A stretch of 23,051 nucleotides of DNA from Kosmotogaceae bacterium (GTDB lineage Bacteria > Thermotogota > Thermotogae > Petrotogales > Kosmotogaceae), in NCBI GenBank assembly GCA_003444085.1, contig DLVL01000059.1, positions 1 to 23,051 on the forward strand, read 5' to 3'. Shown here in pieces: positions 7,748 through 16,140 of the stretch; the stretch's first letter is position 1, and each line of letters begins with the position of its first letter. Both the position numbers and the translations under genes were made by a program. The notes beneath the pieces were generated by a model, which saw only the letters and a list, made by a program, of their open reading frames with translations, was not told the origin of the DNA and made no database searches.

Positions 7748-8431
7748 ATGCATTTTGAAGAGTTCAACAACAGGATTTTCGACCAGATCAGTCTAGATCA
7801 GACGGAGGAAAGAGCACGCCTTAACCATGCAACTGTACTACTTGCCTGGTTCTGTAAACCTCCTGCAGGTAGCTCAAAAGGTGCGGAGCTCGGCGCGGGA
7901 AATGCAGCGATTTCAATGCATCTGGCACGTCAATATCAGACAACTGTGACTGCAATTGAGATTGACGAAAGACTCTGCGAGATAGCGCTAGAGAATGTTC
8001 TCAGGAACAACCTGGGTTCAATGATTGAAATTGTGAGATGTGACGTATCTAATGTGAAAGAGCACCTTTCTGTGGGCGCATATGATTTCGTGGTATGCAA
8101 TCCCCCTCACTATCTTCATGAAGGACTCAAGTCGCGTTCGCCCGACAGAAATCTCTGGCGCAGGACTGACACTAGTACGGTAAGATCTTTCTTGTCGGCG
8201 TGTGAGTGGTTACTGAAGAATCGCGGAGCTTTCTTTTTCGCGCTGCATCCCAGAGATCTTGCTAGATGGATCCACAGTTTCTCGGAGTACAGACTCGGTA
8301 TCCATTTGATGCGCTTTGTTCACGGTCACCCGAGTAAACAGGCACAGTTAGTTCTGCTATCAGGAAGGAAGCACTCGACCAGTGAAATTGTTGTTGGTCC
8401 GCCGATAATACTGAAGAGAGGTCATGATTAG
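7748..8431 (+). CDS. N6-adenine methyltransferase of the small-domain/TrmN6 (YfiC) type
   Basis: A 227-residue S-adenosylmethionine-dependent methyltransferase. Motif I is AELGAGNAAIS (46-56), an acidic EIDE follows strand 2 (71-74), and the catalytic motif IV NPPHY spans 118-122. The NPP(Y/F/H) type is used for amino-group methylation of adenine, so a tRNA (TrmN6/YfiC-like) or rRNA adenine is a likely target, though protein glutamine cannot be fully excluded. The start is ATG 7748, one base after the lipoprotein stop; an in-frame TTG seven codons earlier lies inside the upstream gene. No good ribosome binding site precedes it, which suggests translational reinitiation. Its stop TAG shares one base with the GTG start of tmk. 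Its place before tmk suggests a housekeeping role. Confidence 0.8.
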   Translation: MHFEEFNNRIFDQISLDQTEERARLNHATVLLAWFCKPPAGSSKGAELGAGNAAISMHLARQYQTTVTAIEIDERLCEIALENVLRNNLGSMIEIVRCDVSNVKEHLSVGAYDFVVCNPPHYLHEGLKSRSPDRNLWRRTDTSTVRSFLSACEWLLKNRGAFFFALHPRDLARWIHSFSEYRLGIHLMRFVHGHPSKQAQLVLLSGRKHSTSEIVVGPPIILKRGHD

Positions 8432-9042
8432 TGTTCATAACATTCGAAGGGATCGATGCATCCGGGAAGTCTACTCAAGCCAAACTATTTGCCGAGTATC
8501 TGAGTCTATCTAAGAAGAAGTACATCTTCGTTAGAGAACCTGGAGGAACAAATGCGGGCGAAGAGATAAGGCAGATTCTTCTCCACAGAAATCACACTAT
8601 GTGTGGAGAAACGGAGTTCCTTCTGTTCTCTGCGGCAAGAGCACAGTTAACCAGGGAACTGATTCTTCCAAATCTCAACAAGGGATACATAGTTGTAGCA
8701 GACAGATATGCAGATTCATCACTTGCATATCAGGGATATGGCAGGGGACTCGATATTGAAATGGTCAAAGAGATAAGCAGATTTGCAGTCAGCAAACTAA
8801 CTCCTGATTTGACCTTTTTTATCGACATTCCTGTTTATGAGGCAATAAACCGCATGAGGAAAGAAATGAAAAGTGATAGAATAGAAATAGAAGGTAGCGA
8901 CTTCTTCGAAAGAGTCAGGCGGGGTTACTTGAAGCTGAGGGAAGAAGATAGTAGTAGGTTTCACATTATTGATGGGACTCGAGATATTAGAAGTATCCAG
9001 GATGAGATACGGAATGTTTTTCTCAACTATCCGGTGAAGTGA
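8431..9042 (+). CDS. tmk: thymidylate kinase
   Basis: A 203-residue dTMP kinase, full length for the family, making dTDP from dTMP for DNA synthesis. It has the P-loop FEGIDASGKST (5-15), the REPGGT motif (35-40) and the signature DRYADSSLAYQG (91-102). The lid segment carries MRKEMKSDRIE, where the family places arginine-rich residues. The start is GTG 8431, overlapping the TAG stop of the preceding gene by one base (TAGTG), with AGAGAGGT nine bases upstream. The short spacing to clpC (22 bases) argues for one transcript continuing into clpC-radA-disA. Confidence 0.96.
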   Translation: MFITFEGIDASGKSTQAKLFAEYLSLSKKKYIFVREPGGTNAGEEIRQILLHRNHTMCGETEFLLFSAARAQLTRELILPNLNKGYIVVADRYADSSLAYQGYGRGLDIEMVKEISRFAVSKLTPDLTFFIDIPVYEAINRMRKEMKSDRIEIEGSDFFERVRRGYLKLREEDSSRFHIIDGTRDIRSIQDEIRNVFLNYPVK

Positions 9043-9064
9043 TCTCCGCTACCGGAGGTGAATT

Positions 9065-11563
9065 ATGATGTATTTCGACAAATTTTCTGAAGGCGCAGCA
9101 CAGGTCTTTGTAACGGCTCAGGATGAAGCAAGAAATCTCGGTCATCCTTACGTTGGCACTGAACACTTACTGCTTGCTGTTCTGAAGATTGACAGCGGTA
9201 TTATTTCGAATGTGCTGAAACAGCACTCCGTGGATTACGATCGTGTGTCGCGAGAGGTCACAGCCATGGTCGGAACGAACGTGCACCAGTCTGTTGTTGG
9301 TGCGCCTCAGATGACACCAAGGGCAAGGCGCGTCATAGAACTCGCCAACGACGAGTCAAAGATGCTCGGTCAGGAAAAGATTGACGTTGAACATATAATG
9401 CTTGGAATCGTTCGTGAAGGCGAAGGTATTGCTGCACACATTCTGAAACACTTTGGTATTAACCTCTCGCAGATGCGAAAGGAAGTTATTGAAAGTCTTA
9501 CAGGCGACTGGGAAGACTCCCCTGAAAAAACCCAGACAAGTACTGCGAAACCTCAGCAGTCCCAGCTTGGTGCGGCAATGAAGCAGCTTGAAGGCTTCGG
9601 AACAGATCTCACAGCACTGGCAAGAGAAGGTAAACTCGATCCAATAGTTGGCAGAGAGGTTGAACGTCAACGGCTCATGGAGGTTCTCTCCCGAAGGAAG
9701 AAGAACAATCCTGTGCTGATCGGGGACCCGGGCGTTGGAAAGACTGCTATCGTGGAAGGACTCTCTCAGCTCATCGTAGATGGAGAAACTCCAGAAACAC
9801 TCAAGGATAAGGTGATTTTCGCCCTTGACGTTGCTTCGCTAATAGCGGGTACGAAATACCGGGGCGAATTTGAGAAGCGTCTGAAGAAGCTCATTCACAT
9901 TGTAAAGTCAAATCCTAACATCATTCTGTTTATTGACGAGTTGCACACAATAGTTGGTGCAGGATCTGCTGAAGGGGCGGTTGATGCTGCCAACATTCTT
10001 AAGCCTTCGCTGGCAAGCGGAGAAATAAGGTGCATTGGATCCACAACCCCTGACGAATACAGGAAATACGTCGAGAAGGACGCTGCTCTCGAACGGCGAT
10101 TCCAGAAGATATACGTTCTTGAGCCTTCGGTTGAAGAAGCTCTCGAGATTCTGAAAGGTATCAGACACAAGTATGAGACGCATCACAGAGTGAAATACAC
10201 GGAAGAGGCTCTGAAAGCTGCTGTGAACCTTTCTCACAGGTATATCAGTGACCGTTTCCTTCCCGACAAGTCCATCGACATCATCGATGAAGCAGGGTCC
10301 CGCGCTCGTTTGAGTAAGTTGACTATTCCGGCCTCTCTCAAGGAGATGCAGAAGAACCTCGAGGCTCTACGGGCAAAACGCGAGGAGTACGCAGCTGCAC
10401 AGGAATATGAGGAGGCTGCTCTTCTAAAGGAGAAAGAACGTAACCTTCAGAATGCCTACAGGGAGAAGTACAGAGCATGGCGAAGTGAAGCTGATTCAGA
10501 AATCATCGAAGTGAATGAGGACGCAGCTGCTGATATTGTATCCAAGTGGACTGGAATCCCTCTGAGAAAGCTCGAAGAAACCGATACTGAGAAGTTACTC
10601 AGTCTTGAAAAGTCTCTCCATGAGAGGATCGTAGGCCAGGATGAAGCGATCACTGCTGTGGCACGGGCGATCAGACGTGCAAGAAGCGGGCTCAAAGACC
10701 CTCGCAGACCTATCGGCGTTTTCCTGTTTCTTGGTCCAACTGGAGTTGGAAAGACAGAATTGGCAAAGGGGATTTCCGAGTATCTCTTCGGCGAAGAGAA
10801 GGCTCTTGTTCGCTTTGACATGTCTGAATACATGGAACGATTCTCCGTATCCAGATTAATCGGTGCCCCGCCAGGGTATGTTGGTTATGATGAAGGCGGA
10901 ACGCTTACCGAGACGATTCGAAAGAGACCTTTTTCGGTTATACTTTTCGACGAGATAGAGAAGGCACACCCGGATACATTCAACATACTCCTTCAGATCA
11001 TGGACGATGGAAAACTCACTGATTCCCAGGGAAGACATGTCGATTTCCGAAACACGATAGTCATAATGACCAGCAATCTTGGTGGAGAATTTATCAACAA
11101 GACAAAGACATCGCTGGGTTTCGTCGAGTCTTCCACAGAAGAAGAGAAACAGTATGAGTCCATGAAGTCATCTGTTCTTGAGATCGTAAGGAAGACCTTC
11201 AGACCCGAGTTTCTTAACAGACTCGATGAGACAGTCGTCTTCCATCAGCTTTCAAGAGACCACATAACCCAGATAATCGATATTCTGATGAGAGATGTAA
11301 GAAAACGTCTAAAGGAACGTGAACTTGAGATACGTCTTTCTCCAGAGGCTGTTGAATTCTTGCTTGACAAGGGATTTGACCCTGTGTATGGAGCCCGCCC
11401 TCTTAAGAGAGCTATTCAGTCACATATCGAAGATCCCCTGTCCGAAGAGCTTCTCAAGGGTAAGTTCGCCGAGGGTGATTTGATAATCGTGGGTATGGAG
11501 AAAGAAGCCCTCGTTTTCAACAAGGAGTGCGATAGGGCAGCAAGAGTAAAAGCTACAACATGA
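9065..11563 (+). CDS. clpC: ATP-dependent Clp protease ATP-binding subunit ClpC
   Basis: An 832-residue class I Hsp100 unfoldase that feeds proteins to ClpP in the cytoplasm. An N-terminal double Clp-N repeat spans about 1-145 (GTEHLLLAVL and VEHIMLGIV mark the two copies). The first AAA+ module has Walker A GDPGVGKT near 219 and Walker B ILFIDELHT. A coiled middle domain carrying a UVR-like EYAAAQEYEEAALLKEKE segment follows near 440, diagnostic of ClpC rather than ClpB. The second AAA+ module has Walker A GPTGVGKTE near 558 and VILFDEIEKAHPD. GGAGGTG lies four bases before the first ATG and seven before the second, so either Met 1 or Met 2 may start. Its stop overlaps radA by four bases. 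The CtsR/McsAB regulators that accompany clpC in Firmicutes are absent here. Confidence 0.97.
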   Translation: MMYFDKFSEGAAQVFVTAQDEARNLGHPYVGTEHLLLAVLKIDSGIISNVLKQHSVDYDRVSREVTAMVGTNVHQSVVGAPQMTPRARRVIELANDESKMLGQEKIDVEHIMLGIVREGEGIAAHILKHFGINLSQMRKEVIESLTGDWEDSPEKTQTSTAKPQQSQLGAAMKQLEGFGTDLTALAREGKLDPIVGREVERQRLMEVLSRRKKNNPVLIGDPGVGKTAIVEGLSQLIVDGETPETLKDKVIFALDVASLIAGTKYRGEFEKRLKKLIHIVKSNPNIILFIDELHTIVGAGSAEGAVDAANILKPSLASGEIRCIGSTTPDEYRKYVEKDAALERRFQKIYVLEPSVEEALEILKGIRHKYETHHRVKYTEEALKAAVNLSHRYISDRFLPDKSIDIIDEAGSRARLSKLTIPASLKEMQKNLEALRAKREEYAAAQEYEEAALLKEKERNLQNAYREKYRAWRSEADSEIIEVNEDAAADIVSKWTGIPLRKLEETDTEKLLSLEKSLHERIVGQDEAITAVARAIRRARSGLKDPRRPIGVFLFLGPTGVGKTELAKGISEYLFGEEKALVRFDMSEYMERFSVSRLIGAPPGYVGYDEGGTLTETIRKRPFSVILFDEIEKAHPDTFNILLQIMDDGKLTDSQGRHVDFRNTIVIMTSNLGGEFINKTKTSLGFVESSTEEEKQYESMKSSVLEIVRKTFRPEFLNRLDETVVFHQLSRDHITQIIDILMRDVRKRLKERELEIRLSPEAVEFLLDKGFDPVYGARPLKRAIQSHIEDPLSEELLKGKFAEGDLIIVGMEKEALVFNKECDRAARVKATT

Positions 11564-12882
11564 TGCGCAAAAAAAAAGGGTACGTCTGTGACGTATGTGG
11601 TTACGACGCACCTGCCTGGTTTGGAAAATGCCCGGTCTGCGACACCTGGGATTCTGCCAAAGAGATTTCATCTATTGACGTCCCTGAGCAAATTGCTCAG
11701 GGCGTTTTTGTTCCGCTGAAGGACATAGACACTGCTGACAAGGAGAGAATGTCAACAGGCTTCCCGGAACTTGATCGGGCTCTCGGAGGCGGCATTGTTG
11801 GAGGAAGCTCAATCCTGTTCAGCGGAGAGCCAGGAGTAGGAAAGTCGACATGCGTGCTCCAAATAGCTTCACACGTGGCCTCCATGAGAAAGAACGTACT
11901 GTATGTAACCGGCGAGGAGTCTGCTCGTCAGATAAAGCTCAGGGCAGACCGCCTTGGGTTGAAAAACAGCGGTCATATACATATCTCCGCCTCTTCAAAC
12001 ATTGATTATCTGAGGTCTGCAGACCTGACAGATTATGGTCTGATCGTTCTTGATTCCCTGCAGACTGTCAGGCTATCGGATGTGGCTTCGTTGCCCGGCA
12101 GCGTTACCCAGGTCAGGGAGTCTGCTAATCTGGTAATCTCCAGATCGAAGAGAAATGAGATTCCTTCACTTCTTATCGGACATATAACAAAGGAAGGACT
12201 AATCGCTGGTCCCAAATTAATCGAACACCTCGCAGACACAGTGTTGTCTTTCGAAGATACCGGTCATGGTCTCAGGTTCATAAGGACGCTCAAGAACCGG
12301 TTTGGACCCGCAGATGAAATCGCTGTCTTTGAGATGCACTCCGATGGATTGGCAGAAGTTAGCGATATTTCTGGTGTGATGGTGAATGAGTTTGTACAGG
12401 CCCCGGGGAACGTTATCACAGCTGTCGTTGAAGGTTCGAGACCCTTTCTGGTCGAGATTCAGTCACTCGTATCAAGGCCCCTTTATTCGTCTCCCAGAAG
12501 GGTAACCAGCGGTGTTTCAATTGACAGGATGCTTCTCGTCGCAGGTGTGCTCACAAAGCGTGCTAACATACCGCTCGATACTCTCGATATATATGTGAAT
12601 GTCGCAGGAGGTCTGAGTCTTGATGACACAGGCATTGATCTTGCAGTTGCAGCTTCTCTTATCTCTTCATTTCTTAACAAGGCCATGCCACAGAAAGCCT
12701 GCGTTTTCGGAGAGATAGCGTTGGATGGTAGTATTAGAAGGGTGTCTCATATGTCCAGGCGATTTGACAGGGCTGAATCGTCTGGTTTCCCAGGTACGAT
12801 TTCTCCTGAAGGAAAGACCATTGTTAGAGACATATCCGAGTTGCTTAAGATTTTCGGAGGTGCAGCTGGTGAAGGACGCTGA
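11560..12882 (+). CDS. radA: DNA repair protein RadA/Sms
   Basis: A 440-residue RadA (Sms) protein, a RecA-like ATPase that promotes branch migration during recombinational repair. It begins with a C4 zinc finger (C10, C13, C24, C27), followed by the RecA-like core with Walker A GEPGVGKST (89-97), Walker B LIVLDSLQTV (161-170) and the RadA-specific KNRFG (245-249). The C-terminal Lon-protease-like domain, which lacks protease activity in the family, includes VNVAGGLSLDD and FGEIALDG. ATG 11560 overlaps the clpC stop in an ATGA arrangement; no strong ribosome binding site precedes it, so translation is probably coupled. Its last 14 bases overlap disA. Confidence 0.96.
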   Translation: MMRKKKGYVCDVCGYDAPAWFGKCPVCDTWDSAKEISSIDVPEQIAQGVFVPLKDIDTADKERMSTGFPELDRALGGGIVGGSSILFSGEPGVGKSTCVLQIASHVASMRKNVLYVTGEESARQIKLRADRLGLKNSGHIHISASSNIDYLRSADLTDYGLIVLDSLQTVRLSDVASLPGSVTQVRESANLVISRSKRNEIPSLLIGHITKEGLIAGPKLIEHLADTVLSFEDTGHGLRFIRTLKNRFGPADEIAVFEMHSDGLAEVSDISGVMVNEFVQAPGNVITAVVEGSRPFLVEIQSLVSRPLYSSPRRVTSGVSIDRMLLVAGVLTKRANIPLDTLDIYVNVAGGLSLDDTGIDLAVAASLISSFLNKAMPQKACVFGEIALDGSIRRVSHMSRRFDRAESSGFPGTISPEGKTIVRDISELLKIFGGAAGEGR

Positions 12883-13927
12883 ACTTGTCGAAAGAGTAAG
12901 AAGAATTGCTCCTGGAAAAGCTTTGAGACACGCATTGAACGATATACAACAGGCGAGAACAGGGGCCCTCCTTTTCTTCGTTGGAGATATTTCCGAGTGT
13001 AAAGGGCTGGTGCAGCCTGGACTGATTCTGGAAGCGCCTTTTACCCCTTACAGGCTCTACGAACTCGCCAAAATGGACGGAGCAATTGTAGTTTCTGAAG
13101 ACCTTTCAACGATAATCGCTGCCAATGTCCAGCTCACTCCCGACAATTCAATTCATACGAACCAAACAGGAATGCGCCACCGAGTCGCAGAGAGAATGTC
13201 CAAACAAACCGGGAAGATGCTGATTGCTATCTCAAAACGACGGAATACAATCACCCTGTTCTTCAAGGACCACATGCATGTTCTTGCCCCCGTAGAGATC
13301 CTTACAGCAGAAGTGAATCAAAGAGTACGAACAGCAGAGCGATACAGTCAGGCATTCCTCAATGGACTTGAAACGGTGGACTCTCTTGAAAGGGCAAATG
13401 CGCTAAGCCTTTACGAAGTTATAAGAACCATAGAAAAGGGTTTGCTCACAATGCTGATATCGAAGGAAGCGGAATTGCCCATCGCAGAGCTCGGTGATCA
13501 GGGAAGACTGGCAGAAATGCAGCTGAGTGAAATACTCTACGAGATTCAGGAAGATCTTGAAAACCTCATTCTCGACTTCTCCAAAGAACAGATAAAAAGC
13601 GATGAAATTGACAGATTTCTTTCACGGTTCAGCACCCTTTCGGAGCGTGAAATTCTTAACAGCTCGACCATCGCAAGGTTTATGGGATATGAGCAGCTTA
13701 CTGTGGCACAGTTGATGGAAATGAATGTAAAGTCACTTGGTATCCGTTTTGTGAGGCAAATTCCACGGATCCCACGCCACATTGCTTTGAACATCGGGAA
13801 TTATTTTGGGTCTTTGGCCAACCTGCTTTTGAGTGACGAAGAAGAACTCAAACATGTCGAGGGTATTGGCGATAGAAGGGCATCCTCAATAAAGCACGCA
13901 ATAGATACTTATCTGAAGCGTCTCTAG
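12869..13927 (+). CDS. disA: diadenylate cyclase / DNA-integrity scanning protein DisA
   Basis: A 352-residue DisA, close to the usual length (about 357). It condenses two ATP into the second messenger c-di-AMP and scans DNA for branched structures. The N-terminal DAC domain has the catalytic DGA (70-72) and the RHR motif (103-105, in GMRHRVAERM). A helical linker follows, then a C-terminal helix-hairpin-helix DNA-binding region with VEGIGDRRASSIK. The start is GTG 12869, six bases after GGAGGTG; a longer open frame reaching 12725 is only the shadow of radA. It overlaps radA by 14 bases. The clpC-radA-disA order is conserved in many Gram-positives and Thermotogae and links repair, proteolysis and c-di-AMP signalling. 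It converges on the pseudogene at 13937 with only nine bases between, and no terminator hairpin is visible. Confidence 0.96.
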   Translation: MKDAELVERVRRIAPGKALRHALNDIQQARTGALLFFVGDISECKGLVQPGLILEAPFTPYRLYELAKMDGAIVVSEDLSTIIAANVQLTPDNSIHTNQTGMRHRVAERMSKQTGKMLIAISKRRNTITLFFKDHMHVLAPVEILTAEVNQRVRTAERYSQAFLNGLETVDSLERANALSLYEVIRTIEKGLLTMLISKEAELPIAELGDQGRLAEMQLSEILYEIQEDLENLILDFSKEQIKSDEIDRFLSRFSTLSEREILNSSTIARFMGYEQLTVAQLMEMNVKSLGIRFVRQIPRIPRHIALNIGNYFGSLANLLLSDEEELKHVEGIGDRRASSIKHAIDTYLKRL

Positions 13928-13936
13928 GCAATTGTA

Positions 13937-15216
13937 CTAATGACTCGCTTTCTCGACCAGGTCCCTGACCTGTGGTAATGACAGCCCCACCGGCCGATCG
14001 TTCTCAATAACCAGTTTGCCATTATTCCATACCTTCTCAATTATGATTTCAGTGGGAAAACCCATCACTAGTTGCAGCAGACCGGGGAGATCTGGGTCAA
14101 AAGTATCAATCTCAATGAATGGTCTTCCCAGCATCATATCGGCACAGTATCCTTCCTTTATTATCCCCGTGTTTTTCCTGAAAGCCTGGTTTGCCAGCCT
14201 GTAATTGCCTTCAAGCAGCGTCTTTCTTATCTCATACTCGACGTCTCATTGTCAAAATGATTGAATTGCCTTTCAAGCAATACCAGTGTCTTCAATTCCG
14301 CGAACAGATCAACATCAACAAACAAATCCTGATCCGATATTCACCTGCATTCCTCTGCCCAAAAGGTCCGGTATCATTGGCGAGTGAATCCCCTGTACAG
14401 CTCCGAACGCACGGACTTGGAAACAAAAACACTTCTGCTGCTCATCAAATCCATATCATTCTCGCTCAGAGAACCAGCATAGGCGACTCCTGAACCACAA
14501 CGCGGAAGACCTGCCCTTGTCAGACGTTCCGTAAGCGTTTCAGCCCATATAGAGAGAGATTCATCACGTTCTTCGTTCATGTCAAACACAGCAAACACCA
14601 GCGAGAATCCCTTATCGAGTAGCTGGCCAAGCTGCGAAAGTTGAGTGTTTGAGTACTGGGCAGAGTCTGTGATGTAGATCTGAGGACAGAACACTCCATC
14701 TCTTTCTGCCTCTTTCCAGCAATGCAGAACGTCTTCAAGGTTTTTCGGTGTAACGATCGATCCGACCGAAAGCTGAACACCAATGTCTCTTGCAAGCTCT
14801 CTGTAGAATTCGGGATCAAGGTCCTGACTGAAAAACACAGGACCGAATATAGTCGTAATGCCATACCTCAAAGACCTCAAGACTCCTGCAATCGTTGATA
14901 ACAACGAAATCCTTGCATTCGATCTGTGTGCGAGAAGCCTTGCTACACTTTCGTAGTACGCAGTCCCCAGCTTGCTGTCTTCTGCTGCGAGTAACATCGG
15001 AGAAGTCACTGTTGAATGAAGACTCGAATGCGCGTTTACGAGTGAAGGCAGGATGAACTTCCCTGTACCGTCAACGACTTCCTAATTGCCTTCAATTCTC
15101 AGATCACAACCATGGCTGACATGGGTAATCAAACCATTTTTGAAAGCAATTGTTCCGCCTTCGATCAGGTAGTTTTGGGGATCATTGGTGAAAATCCTTG
15201 CGTTCTTTATCACCAT
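13937..15216 (-). pseudogene. degenerate SsnA-like amidohydrolase, interrupted by a stop and several frameshifts
   Basis: Read from ATG 15216, the frame gives MVIKNARIFTNDPQ and continues to IEGN, then an in-frame TAG (15084-15082), then resumes as EVVDGTGKFILPSLVNAH. The frame shifts near 14375, shifts back near 14330 and shifts again near 14240, ending at TAG 13937. It lines up along its length with the SsnA gene at 22267, including VFTND, LVNAH, LTERL and LSENDMDL. The metal-binding residues are also gone: HTH is HSS, HIHVAE is LVFAVFD, AHC is AYA, and the TDG-type aspartate is SG. A ribosome binding site GGGAGG remains ten bases upstream, and the start overlaps the end of the glycosyltransferase gene by 35 bases. 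It looks like a paralog that lost catalysis before or while the gene decayed. Confidence 0.82.
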
Positions 15217-15958
15217 GTGTATTTTGCCTCCCAGCAGAGCTTCTCAGCTTCTGCTGCAGGATGAAGAATGAAAAGGTTGCAAGTCTTGGAAGCACCTTCA
15301 ACTTTTTTCGAGGTTGCTGCAGGATACGAAAGAGCCATTCGAGGTTTGCTTTCTGAATCCATACTGGTGCCCTTTTCAGAATACCAGAGATAACATCAAA
15401 TGACCCTCCAACACCCATGGCCAGACTGATCTTGAGATCATCAAAATGCTCTGATATCCATATCTCCTGTCTCGGGACCCCCATACCCACGAAGAGAACG
15501 CGCGCCCCTGAAGCATTGATCCTTGAAACGATCTCTTCACTTTGATCATCTGAGAAATAACCACCATGGTAACCACTCACATTGAGACCCGGCATCATTT
15601 CCTTCATCTTTTTGACCATTTTCGAAACGGACTCTTCAGTTGACCCCAAAAAAAAGACACCCGCGTCTTCACCTTCGAGTCTTCTACAAAGGCTCATCAT
15701 GAGTTCTATCCCAGGTACCCTCTTCAGCTCTTCCCTGTAAAGGAACTTGGCAGCCTTAACTACGCCAGCTCCATCAGGAACAATGTAGTTGACTCTCTGG
15801 AAAGCTTTATTGTAGCGGGGTACCTTGAGATATTCGTATACTATTAGTGCGTTCATTGTGACAACAAAGAGCTTGTTTTCCCCTTGCAGACCCTCGAATA
15901 GATCGCTTACTATTGAGTCCAAAGGAAGATTCTGTATGTCGAATTCCAGAAACTTCAA
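15182..15958 (-). CDS. WecG/TagA/CpsF-family glycosyltransferase
   Basis: A 258-residue GT26-type enzyme, normal length for WecG/TagA (about 240-260). These enzymes transfer an N-acetylmannosamine or mannosaminuronate sugar onto a lipid-linked acceptor at the inner face of the membrane during surface polysaccharide or teichoic-acid-like polymer synthesis. Family motifs are VVTMNA (32-37), VPDGAGVV (60-67) with the likely catalytic aspartate D62, LFVGMGVPRQE (155-165) and GVGGSFDVISG (182-192). The start is TTG 15958, five bases after GGGGGTG; the open frame extends upstream only because it reads through the tRNA-Leu gene. A rho-independent terminator lies just before its ribosome binding site. 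No other surface-polymer genes are nearby, so donor and acceptor are unknown. Confidence 0.87.
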   Translation of the reverse strand: MKFLEFDIQNLPLDSIVSDLFEGLQGENKLFVVTMNALIVYEYLKVPRYNKAFQRVNYIVPDGAGVVKAAKFLYREELKRVPGIELMMSLCRRLEGEDAGVFFLGSTEESVSKMVKKMKEMMPGLNVSGYHGGYFSDDQSEEIVSRINASGARVLFVGMGVPRQEIWISEHFDDLKISLAMGVGGSFDVISGILKRAPVWIQKANLEWLFRILQQPRKKLKVLPRLATFSFFILQQKLRSSAGRQNTHGDKERKDFHQ

Positions 15959-15970
15959 CCAGACACCCCC

Positions 15971-15995
15971 AAAAAAAAGGAAGGCAAGCCTTCCC
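15971..15995 (-). terminator. rho-independent terminator after tRNA-Leu
   Basis: On the minus strand, GGAAGGC-TT-GCCTTCC forms a perfect 7-bp hairpin (15994-15979) followed by eight T (15978-15971). It begins three bases past the tRNA CCA end. It stops the tRNA transcript but also lies between that promoter and the glycosyltransferase gene, whose GGGGGTG ribosome binding site starts at the next base. Confidence 0.92.
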
Positions 15996-15997
15996 TC

Positions 15998-16087
15998 TGG
16001 TGCCGAGGGCGGGAGTCGAACCCGCACGGGGCTCTCCACCCCAACGGATTTTGAGTCCGCCGCGTCTGCCAGTTCCACCACCTCGGC
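15998..16087 (-). tRNA. tRNA-Leu (anticodon CAA), CCA encoded
   Basis: A class II tRNA of 90 bases including CCA. The acceptor stem is GCCGAGG/CCTCGGC with discriminator A. The anticodon arm GCGGA-CTCAAAA-TCCGT puts CAA at positions 34-36, reading UUG leucine codons. A long variable arm (GGGG...CCCC) and the T-arm GCGGGTTCGACTCCCGC are present. It has a dedicated promoter upstream and a terminator immediately downstream. Confidence 0.96.
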
Positions 16088-16097
16088 TAGCTATATC

Positions 16098-16127
16098 AAT
16101 CTACCATCGGAAACACACTCATGTCAA
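16098..16127 (-). promoter_or_regulatory. promoter of tRNA-Leu
   Basis: On the minus strand a perfect -35 TTGACA (16127-16122) is followed after 18 bases by TAGATT (16103-16098), four of six matches to the -10 consensus. Transcription would start near 16091, a few bases before the mature tRNA 5' end at 16087. It lies within the 53-base gap after the phosphate transporter gene. Confidence 0.7.
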
Positions 16128-16140
16128 GAGTTCCAAAAAA

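Noticed and set aside
12725..12868. 48-codon N-terminal extension of disA
   Set aside because: It lies wholly within radA in another frame, shows no DisA similarity, and GTG 12869 has a perfectly spaced GGAGGTG.
14016..14493. Plus-strand ORFs within the 14.0-14.5 kb region
   Set aside because: They have no ribosome binding sites and are antisense to the ssnA-like pseudogene, whose protein similarity can be followed on the minus strand.
15959..16081. N-terminal extension of the glycosyltransferase frame (begins VELADAADSKS)
   Set aside because: It is the tRNA-Leu gene and its terminator read as protein, a well-known artefact. The real start is TTG 15958 with its own ribosome binding site.
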